Source of the DNA: JBEKCB01 sp052139675
GTDB lineage: Bacteria; Planctomycetota; Brocadiia; CAIUPP01
Reading direction: 5' to 3'
Assembly (NCBI GenBank): GCA_052139675.1
Contig: JBKQWE010000062.1
Coordinates: forward strand, 1 to 64,000
Length of the DNA stretch: 64,000 nucleotides
Part shown: positions 58,048 through 64,000 of the stretch, one piece after another
Position numbering within the stretch: the stretch's first letter is position 1
How the letters are laid out: the number at the start of each line of letters is the position of its first letter
Position numbers and translations under genes: made by a program
The notes under the pieces: generated by a model
Database searches by the model: none
Told to the model about the DNA's origin: nothing
The model's input: the letters and a program-made list of their open reading frames with translations, nothing else

Positions 58048-59346
58048 TCAGGCGCCGCTTTCCGCGGCGAGCGCCGGCTTCAAGTCGGTCACGCGCCGGA
58101 TGCGCGCGCCGAGGCCGGCCAGTTTCTCCTCGATGCGTTCGTAGCCGCGGTCAATATGATAGACGCGGCTGATCGTCGTCTTGTCGCGCGCCACGAGCCC
58201 GGCGATGACGAGGCCCGCGCTGGCGCGCAGGTCGCTGGCCATGACCGGCGCGCCGGAGAGATACTTGACGCCGACGATGATCGCGCTGCAGCCCTCTTTG
58301 CGGATGTTGGCGCGCATGCGGTTCAGTTCGGAGATGTGCATGAACCGGTCGGGGAAAATGCGCTCGGTGAAAATGCTGATGCCGCGCGCCAGGCACAGCG
58401 GCACCATCAACTGCGCCTGCATGTCCGTCGGCAGCCCGGGGAACGGGCCGGTGGTCAGGTCCACCTGCTGGAAGCGCTCCGGTCCGGCCACGCGCAGGCC
58501 GTCCTTCTCGTAGATGATCTCGATCCCCATGTTCTTCATCGCGTCAATCACCGCCGCGAGGTGCTCGCGCCGCGCGCCGCGCACCAGCACGTTGCCGCCG
58601 GTCACCGCCGCGGCCACCATGAAAGTCCCGGCCTCGATGCGGTCGGGGACCAGCTCGAACTCCGCGCCGTGGAGCTCCTCCACGCCGTCCACCGTGATGC
58701 GCTTCGTGCCGATGCCGCTGACCTTGGCGCCCATCCGGTTGAGCAAGTTGCCCAGGTCCACGATTTCCGGCTCGCAGGCGGCGTCCTCGATGACCGTCAC
58801 GCCCTCGGCCAGGGTCGCCGCGCACATCACGTTGGCGGTGCCGAGCACGGTCGAGCCGCTCGGGCCGCCGAGGTAGACCTCGTTGCCGATGAGCTTCGCG
58901 GCGTTGCCGATCACGTCGCCGTGCTCGACGATGACCTCGGCGCCGAGCGCGGTCATGCCCTTCAGGTGAAGGTCAATCGGCCGCGGGCCGATGGCGCATC
59001 CGCCCGGAAGCGCGACGCGCGCCCAGCCGCGCCGGGCGAGCAGCGGCCCCAGCACGCAGATCGAGGCGCGCATCTGCCGGACCAGGTCGTACGGGGCGAT
59101 CGCATTCGACTCGTCCTCGACCTGGATCTCCAGGGTGTTCGCGCCCGACCATTCCGTGGCCACGCGCAGCTTGCGGAGCACCTTGATCATCGTCTCGATG
59201 TCGGCCAGGCGCGGCACGCGGTGGAGCACGACCTTGCCGCGCGTGAGGATGGCCGCGGCCATCAGCGGCAGGGCGGCGTTCTTGGCGCCGCTCAGTTCCA
59301 CCTCGCCGTGGAGCGGGACGCCGCCTTCAATTTCCAGGCACGTCAT
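58048..59346 (-). CDS. murA: UDP-N-acetylglucosamine 1-carboxyvinyltransferase
   Basis: 432 residues from the ATG at 59346 (a longer frame to 59421 lies inside prmC). Catalytic cysteine in the loop LPGGCAIGPRPIDLHLKGMTALGA, equivalent to C115 of E. coli; KNAALPLMAAAIL for the UDP-GlcNAc site; ELNRMRANIRKEGCSAIIVG and DLRASAGLVIAGLVA near the end. It adds enolpyruvate to UDP-GlcNAc, the first committed step of peptidoglycan synthesis. The start overlaps the prmC stop (ATGA), so translation is coupled. Having Cys rather than Asp at the catalytic position predicts fosfomycin sensitivity of the enzyme. Confidence 0.95.
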   Translation of the reverse strand: MTCLEIEGGVPLHGEVELSGAKNAALPLMAAAILTRGKVVLHRVPRLADIETMIKVLRKLRVATEWSGANTLEIQVEDESNAIAPYDLVRQMRASICVLGPLLARRGWARVALPGGCAIGPRPIDLHLKGMTALGAEVIVEHGDVIGNAAKLIGNEVYLGGPSGSTVLGTANVMCAATLAEGVTVIEDAACEPEIVDLGNLLNRMGAKVSGIGTKRITVDGVEELHGAEFELVPDRIEAGTFMVAAAVTGGNVLVRGARREHLAAVIDAMKNMGIEIIYEKDGLRVAGPERFQQVDLTTGPFPGLPTDMQAQLMVPLCLARGISIFTERIFPDRFMHISELNRMRANIRKEGCSAIIVGVKYLSGAPVMASDLRASAGLVIAGLVARDKTTISRVYHIDRGYERIEEKLAGLGARIRRVTDLKPALAAESGA

Positions 59347-60290
59347 TGGAGTTTCTCTTTCTGTATCAGGAGCACGCGTTCGATGCCGGCCGGGTCGGCG
59401 ATCGTTCGGATCATGCGCCAAACTCCGGCGGATTTTTCGGCCAGTCCCCGGACCGCGGGCGCCTGGCCTTGGGCGATTTCGACGATGAGATGTCCGCCCG
59501 GCTTGAGCAGCGGGGCGGTCTCGGCGAGCAGGCGCGCGAGGACTTGAAGTCCGTCCCCGCCGCCGTACAACGCCGCTTCAGGCTCGTAATCGCGCACCTC
59601 CGGCTGCAGCGTGGCTTTTTCCGACTCGGCGACGTACGGTGGATTGCAGACGATGGCGTCGAGCCTGCCGGCGAGTCCGTGTTTCAGGAACGGTTCGGCC
59701 AGGTCGCCCTCGAGGAGTTGCACCCGCTGCGTCAGACCATGCGCCGCCAGGTTCCGCGCGGCGAGCTCGAGGGCGCTGCGCGAGAAATCGGAAGCGTAAA
59801 GGCGCGCGCCGGGCAGTTCCGCCGCCAGGGCGATCGCAATGCAGCCGGTGCCCGTGCCGATGTCGGCGATGGCCGGGGCCGCGATGTTCTTGAGGACGCC
59901 GAGCGCCGTCTCGACGAGGACTTCCGTCTCCGGCCGCGGGATCAGGGCGCTCGGATCGCACAGGATATCCAGCGACCAGAATTCCGTGCGGCCGACGATG
60001 TGCTGGACCGGCTCGCGCGCGAGGCGCCGCGCCAGGAGAGCTTCGTAGCGCGCCGCCTGATCCATGGAGAGCTTTTCTTTGGAGGCGCGGCAGAGCGCGG
60101 CGCGGTCGGTTACGAGGAGGTGCGCCATCAGCATTTCGGCGCAGAGCCTGGGCGCATCCACGCCGGCTCCGCGCAGGCGGGCTGCGCCGGCCCGCAGGAG
60201 TTCATCCACGCGGCCCTTCGACAAATGCTCAGGGCCGGATGCGCGGTCCTCAGTCGAGCTGGAGGCCTTTTTCGCGTTCTGCGAATTCAT
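59343..60290 (-). CDS. prmC: Peptide chain release factor N5-glutamine methyltransferase
   Basis: 315 residues. Helical N-terminal domain, then the Rossmann methyltransferase domain with IADIGTGTGCIAIALA for SAM and the substrate motif NPPYV, plus EPEAALYGGGDGL typical of PrmC. It methylates the GGQ glutamine of release factors, and the factor itself (prfA) is encoded immediately upstream, overlapping by 41 bases. The start ATG at 60290 is within prfA; internal starts cannot be excluded. Confidence 0.95.
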   Translation of the reverse strand: MNSQNAKKASSSTEDRASGPEHLSKGRVDELLRAGAARLRGAGVDAPRLCAEMLMAHLLVTDRAALCRASKEKLSMDQAARYEALLARRLAREPVQHIVGRTEFWSLDILCDPSALIPRPETEVLVETALGVLKNIAAPAIADIGTGTGCIAIALAAELPGARLYASDFSRSALELAARNLAAHGLTQRVQLLEGDLAEPFLKHGLAGRLDAIVCNPPYVAESEKATLQPEVRDYEPEAALYGGGDGLQVLARLLAETAPLLKPGGHLIVEIAQGQAPAVRGLAEKSAGVWRMIRTIADPAGIERVLLIQKEKLQ

Positions 60291-61338
60291 GTTCCAGAAA
60301 GCCCTCGATCAGCGGATCGAGGTCCCCGTTCATAATGCGCTGCAGGTCGTAAATGGTCAGGCCGATGCGATGGTCCGTCACGCGGTTTTGCGGGAAGTTG
60401 TAGGTGCGGATGCGCTCGTTACGGTCGCCGGAGCCGATCATGCTGCGCCGCTCCTCGTCGCGCTCGGCGTGCTGGCGCGAGGCGAAATACTCGAAAAGCC
60501 GCGCCCGCAGCACGCGCATCGCGTGCGCCCGGTTCTTGTGCTGCGAAGGCGTCTCCTGGCTGCGCGCCTCGACGCCGGTCGGCTTGTGGACCAGCCGCAC
60601 CGCCGAGGAGGTCTTGTTGACATTCTGCCCGCCTGGCCCGCCGGCGCGCGAGAACTCCATCTCGATATCGGCCGGGTTGAGGTTGATCTCCACGTCCTCC
60701 ACTTCGGGCAGGACCGCCACGGTCACGAGCGAGGTGTGAATGCGGCCCTGGGCCTCGGTCGCGGGCACGCGCTGGACGCGGTGGCCGCCGCTCTCGAAGC
60801 GCAGCCGGCGAAAGGCGCCGTCGCCGGCGATCGAGAGCGTCACCTCCTTGTATCCGCCCAGGTCGGTCGCGCGGGCGTCGAGGTGCGTGGCCTTCCAGCC
60901 GCGCGACTCGGCGTAACGGGTGTACATGCGGAGCAGGTCGCCCGCGAAAAGCGCCGCCTCGTCGCCGCCGGTGCCGGCGCGGATTTCCAGGATCACATCG
61001 CGGTCCTGTCCGCCCTCTTCGGCCACGGCGGCGCGCTTGACGCTCTCGCGGAGGCGCGCCACGTCGTCGCGGAGCTTGGGGGTTTCCTCGCGCGCGATCT
61101 CGCGCAGGTCGGCGTCGGAGGCCTCGTCGGCCAGAATCCCTTCGGTTTCCTTCAGGCGCAGGCGGGCTTGCTTCCAGGTGCGGTAGGGTTCGACGATTTT
61201 GGCGAGGCGGCCGCGTTCCTTCAGCAGCGAGGAATAGAGTTGGCCCTGCGACATGACCTCGGGGTCAACGATCTTCCGCTCGATCTGCTCGAACTGGCGC
61301 TCCATCTCTTCGAGTCGGTCGCTTAGACTCTTGCTCAT
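60250..61338 (-). CDS. prfA: Peptide chain release factor 1
   Basis: 362 residues, standard length. GGQ motif in RAGGPGGQNVNKTSSAVRL, codon-recognition PxT-type region around ARATDLGGYKEVTL and RVQRVPATEAQGRIHTS (the PAT tripeptide of RF1), and the C-terminal RTYNFPQNRVTDHRIGLTI. Recognises UAA and UAG. ATG at 61338. Third in the operon order L31, RF1, PrmC, MurA, a common bacterial arrangement. Confidence 0.97.
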   Translation of the reverse strand: MSKSLSDRLEEMERQFEQIERKIVDPEVMSQGQLYSSLLKERGRLAKIVEPYRTWKQARLRLKETEGILADEASDADLREIAREETPKLRDDVARLRESVKRAAVAEEGGQDRDVILEIRAGTGGDEAALFAGDLLRMYTRYAESRGWKATHLDARATDLGGYKEVTLSIAGDGAFRRLRFESGGHRVQRVPATEAQGRIHTSLVTVAVLPEVEDVEINLNPADIEMEFSRAGGPGGQNVNKTSSAVRLVHKPTGVEARSQETPSQHKNRAHAMRVLRARLFEYFASRQHAERDEERRSMIGSGDRNERIRTYNFPQNRVTDHRIGLTIYDLQRIMNGDLDPLIEGFLEHEFAEREKGLQLD

Positions 61339-61377
61339 CGGCCAGGCGTCCCGAGAAGGACAGCGGAGATGGCGCTC

Positions 61378-61716
61378 TCAGTTCTGCGGGGCGGCGGCCG
61401 GTTTCTCCGGAGCGGCGGTTGCCTGGGCCGGGGCGGCCGCCTCGGGCTTGGCCGCCGGCGCTTCGGCCGGAGCCTGTGCGGCGGCGGAAGCCTCGGCAGC
61501 GGCGGCGCCCTGCGCCTGGAACTTGGCGTAGCGGCGCTGGAACTTCTCCACGCGGCCGGCGGTGTCCACGAGCTTCTGCTTGCCGGTGAAGAAAGGATGG
61601 CACTTGGAGCAGATTTCAACGTTGATTTCGGTCTGAGTCGCCCGGGTCGTAAAGATTTCGCCGCAGCCGCAGGTCACCTTGCAGTCCGCGTACTTCGGAT
61701 GAATTTTTGCTTTCAT
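61378..61716 (-). CDS. rpmE: 50S ribosomal protein L31 with an alanine-rich C-terminal extension
   Basis: 112 residues from the ATG at 61716 (GGAG 6 bases upstream). The first 70 residues are a normal zinc-type L31: MKAKIHPKYADCKVTCGCGEIFTTR, EICSKCHPFFTGKQKLVDTAGRVEKFQRRY. Cys pairs C-x-C and C-x2-C form the zinc ribbon. The last 35-40 residues are an Ala/Pro/Glu/Lys-rich tail (AAAPAQATAAPEKPAAAP) absent from the common 70-residue form. Such tails occur in several uncultivated phyla. It has its own promoter and leads the prfA operon. Confidence 0.93.
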   Translation of the reverse strand: MKAKIHPKYADCKVTCGCGEIFTTRATQTEINVEICSKCHPFFTGKQKLVDTAGRVEKFQRRYAKFQAQGAAAAEASAAAQAPAEAPAAKPEAAAPAQATAAPEKPAAAPQN

Positions 61717-61754
61717 TAGCAGGCTCCATTTCCGCTCGGATTTTGCAAAAGAGT

Positions 61755-61783
61755 ATTTTATCATTCCGCGGCCGGGTTTGCAA
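61755..61783 (-). promoter_or_regulatory. Sigma70-type promoter of the rpmE-prfA-prmC-murA operon
   Basis: Minus strand TTGCAA (61778-61783), 17-base spacer, TAAAAT (61755-61760); leader about 30 bases. Confidence 0.75.
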
Positions 61784-61814
61784 GCGATGGAAGCCGCCGC
61801 CTGGGCGCGATGCG

Positions 61815-64000
61815 TTACGCGCTGGCCTCCTCGACGATTCTGATCTCTTTTTTCGTCAGGCCGTAAAGCTCGTACACGAGACGATCAATCCGGCCGTCGG
61901 TCTCCTTCATCTCGCGTTCGAGGCGCGTTTTCTCGTCCGCCACGTTCGCCTTAGCCAGTCGCTTCTGCAAGATGAGCATACGTTCAACGAACTGTACCAT
62001 GCGCTCGTATCGATCCTCCGCGGCGGGATCGGAAACATCGATTGTCGCTATGGGGAGCGAAGCCAATTCATCGCGCTGCACATGTAAAGTGGGGAAGGAC
62101 GTCTCATAGTAGAATCGCATCAGGCGCGAGTTAATCAGGCCGACCAGAAATTTTAATCGTTCGGCGTTCTTGTCCTTATGGCAAACAATCAACACGTCTT
62201 TAACGTAGTAGTGATTGTCATCGAAAGTACTTTGCAAGCCGTGCCCCGTGTCGCGCACCAGTGCCTTCGGCTGCTCGAAGCGTTCTGCTTCACCGGGTCG
62301 TGCGGTTTTCCTGTGCGCGCGCATTTTCTCGGGGACATACCAAACATATTCTCCCTTGAAATCATCGCAATACCTGTGAACGTCTTCACCTCTTAGCAGC
62401 GGTTTGTATTTAGGCCCCATCTTCCGTGAGGAAAGGAAACGACTGTCGTCCCCGGTCTTCAAACCGAAGGATATCTCAAAGTCATTGCCGAGTGCAATAC
62501 TGCGTGCCCGGACCTTATCCTTCACCAATACAGCATTCCCGTCCATGGATAGGTCGAAAATACTCTTATATGTGCCACGAAAAGCTTCCTGAAGGATCGT
62601 CTTCAGAGGGACAGCGGAAAGATTCGAGTCAGCCTTCGTTCTGGCAACAAGAACCCGGTTGGATTTTCTTCTTCCCTTGGAAAACGTCAGAATCAGGGTC
62701 CTAACGGTCGCTTCGTGGAAGACGTTATCCTCAAACTCGATTATGCTTCGGAGAGCTGTTTCGTCAAGCAGTATCTTTCGTAATATCTCAAAGCTGTCAA
62801 GCCTTAACCACCCGCTGGAGACGATGAAACCGAATGCCCCCTTCGTTCTTAATAGTGAGATGCTGCGCTCAATGAAGCAGCAATAGAGGTCGGCCTTCTT
62901 GACGAAACTCTTATAGTGCTGCCAGAAGTAGCCTTTGACGCGTGCCTCAAGGTTGTGGGGGCGAACGTACGGTGGATTGCCGATAACCGCGTCGAATCCG
63001 CCTGCCTTGAAGACCGCCGGGAACTCATCGCGCCAGTCGAACGCATTGATGCGCCATCGTTCCGCATCGGAATAGGTTTTCGGGTCCCTGTCGTTGTAGA
63101 AATCCCAGCCGATCAGCGAATTGCCGCACTTGATGTTGCCGTCAATGTCCGGAAGCGCGCGCTGGTGCCGTGTGCGCAACGCATGCGCCAGCGTTTCTGA
63201 GCTTTCGTCCTCCAGTACTTTCAGCAGGAGGCTGAGCTTCGTGACCTCGACCGCCTGCCGGTCAATATCCACGCCGTAGATGTTGTTGAGCAGAATCCGC
63301 TTCTTCTCGGCTGTGGTCAGAAACCATTGGCCTCCGCGACCTTGATAAATGGCCTTGGCATTGGAGTACCAAGTGGGTCCATCTTTGATATACCAATCCC
63401 GATGGTATTCAAGCAGACGCTTGTACGCGCCCAGCAGGAACGAGCCGGAACCACAGGCTGGATCTAGGATGCGGAGTTTCTCAATGGCCTTCGGGGACTT
63501 CCCTTTGCACAATTCCTCGACCGTGTTCTTGACGATATAGTCCACGATGTATTGCGGCGTATAGTAAACGCCGCCGGCCTTGCGGACTTCGGGCTTCTCT
63601 TCAACCTTCGCGTTGTGGCCGACGGTGAGGCGGATGACCTTGCCGAGGAATTGCTCGTACACGTTTCCGAGGATTTCGGGCGGCAGGACGCCGAATTCGT
63701 AAGGCGACCTCGGATAGTAAAGGCTGCCGATGATCTCCTTCAGAACCTCGTCGTCGAGCTTAAGCTCTGGCGTAAACTCGTCCGGGTGGCTTGGCCTTCC
63801 TCGTTCAACATTAAAATGGAAGAGGCCGGAGTTGTACCTCTCGTCGGCGCGGTAGAAGACCTCGATGAGCCGCCGGTAAGTGCGCTCGCCGCTGACGAGC
63901 GCCTGGAGCTGCCCGTACTGCTCGATGCCGCGGTCCTCGCACATGCGCAGGAAGACGATCCGGTCAATCGTGGATTGGACGGCGCTGTTCAACTGCGGGA
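61815..64000 (-). CDS. Eco57I-like Type IIG/BREX-like restriction-modification methyltransferase (5' end outside the window)
   Basis: At least 728 residues in the window; the frame stays open at the right edge, so the N-terminal part (where a PD-ExK nuclease would sit) is missing. Visible: the helical NSAVQSTIDRIVFLRMCEDRGI region before the methylase, SAM motif I DPACGSGSFLLG, GVDIDRQAVEVTKLSLLLK, catalytic motif IV NPPYVRP, then TaqI-like C-terminal specificity regions (KPLLRGEDVHRYCDD) and a coiled-coil end (LVYELYGLTKKEI). It methylates adenine in a target site; nuclease activity cannot be judged. GC content is clearly lower than in the adjoining rpmE operon, suggesting horizontal transfer. 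Confidence 0.88.
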   Translation of the reverse strand, partial: PQLNSAVQSTIDRIVFLRMCEDRGIEQYGQLQALVSGERTYRRLIEVFYRADERYNSGLFHFNVERGRPSHPDEFTPELKLDDEVLKEIIGSLYYPRSPYEFGVLPPEILGNVYEQFLGKVIRLTVGHNAKVEEKPEVRKAGGVYYTPQYIVDYIVKNTVEELCKGKSPKAIEKLRILDPACGSGSFLLGAYKRLLEYHRDWYIKDGPTWYSNAKAIYQGRGGQWFLTTAEKKRILLNNIYGVDIDRQAVEVTKLSLLLKVLEDESSETLAHALRTRHQRALPDIDGNIKCGNSLIGWDFYNDRDPKTYSDAERWRINAFDWRDEFPAVFKAGGFDAVIGNPPYVRPHNLEARVKGYFWQHYKSFVKKADLYCCFIERSISLLRTKGAFGFIVSSGWLRLDSFEILRKILLDETALRSIIEFEDNVFHEATVRTLILTFSKGRRKSNRVLVARTKADSNLSAVPLKTILQEAFRGTYKSIFDLSMDGNAVLVKDKVRARSIALGNDFEISFGLKTGDDSRFLSSRKMGPKYKPLLRGEDVHRYCDDFKGEYVWYVPEKMRAHRKTARPGEAERFEQPKALVRDTGHGLQSTFDDNHYYVKDVLIVCHKDKNAERLKFLVGLINSRLMRFYYETSFPTLHVQRDELASLPIATIDVSDPAAEDRYERMVQFVERMLILQKRLAKANVADEKTRLEREMKETDGRIDRLVYELYGLTKKEIRIVEEASA

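Overview
The window is about 64 kb of dense, GC-rich bacterial chromosome with around 41 protein genes, no rRNA or tRNA that I could recognise, no CRISPR array and no complete transposon. The gene set (MurA, PrmC, PrfA, L31 with a zinc-ribbon core, Rex, GlgB, HtrA, radical-SAM hydrogenase maturases, a 2-oxoacid:ferredoxin oxidoreductase) points to a Gram-negative-type anaerobe or facultative anaerobe. Large TPR/membrane proteins, a secreted ~1000-residue protein of no known family and many palindromic intergenic elements made of iterated short words are what I would expect from an uncultivated member of the PVC superphylum or a neighbouring candidate phylum. That placement is an inference; nothing here fixes it.

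Layout. 0-4.4 kb: ComM/YifB ATPase and an M48 protease-TPR protein. 4.4-10.1 kb (minus): DegT aminotransferase, ceramidase-like protein and a large secreted protein, led by a clear sigma70-type promoter. 10.2-21.2 kb: a TMTC-like membrane TPR protein, an HD-GYP response regulator, an MgtA-type P-ATPase, a sugar isomerase-like TIM barrel, HtrA and GlgB. 21.2-25.6 kb: a repeat-rich spacer, then a VOR/KOR-type oxidoreductase lacking an obvious ferredoxin subunit, and MutY. 25.9-31.3 kb: RimO and two multi-spanning YfhO/ArnT-like proteins.

31.3-42.8 kb (all minus): the most coherent system in the window. It reads rex, a [FeFe]-hydrogenase-like sensor histidine kinase, a receiver-histidine kinase, hydE, hydG, aspartase, hydF, then a DUF981-like membrane protein, a URO-D-like methyltransferase and a TM1266-like ACT regulator. 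No catalytic [FeFe] hydrogenase lies inside the window, so this looks like an H2/redox-sensing plus H-cluster-maturation island whose enzyme is elsewhere. 42.8-43.5 kb holds the rex promoter, a decayed duplicate of the rex 5' end and a cluster of hairpins.

43.5-50.1 kb: a beta-helix-like protein and a Tes-like radical SAM protein; then a secreted protein, a 26-residue membrane peptide, an NAD epimerase, a metallophosphoesterase-PHP fusion and Ogt. 50.1-61.8 kb (minus): envelope and housekeeping operons (TPR lipoprotein and sugar-phosphate transferase; YjbQ, CPBP protease, TyrS and Gfo/Idh oxidoreductase; L31, PrfA, PrmC, MurA and a zinc-ribbon membrane protein). 61.8 kb to the end: an Eco57I-like restriction-modification gene of lower GC running off the edge.

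Many promoters can be read directly (TTGACA/TTGCAA-like -35, TAnAnT-like -10, almost always 17 bp apart). They help fix several starts and operon boundaries.
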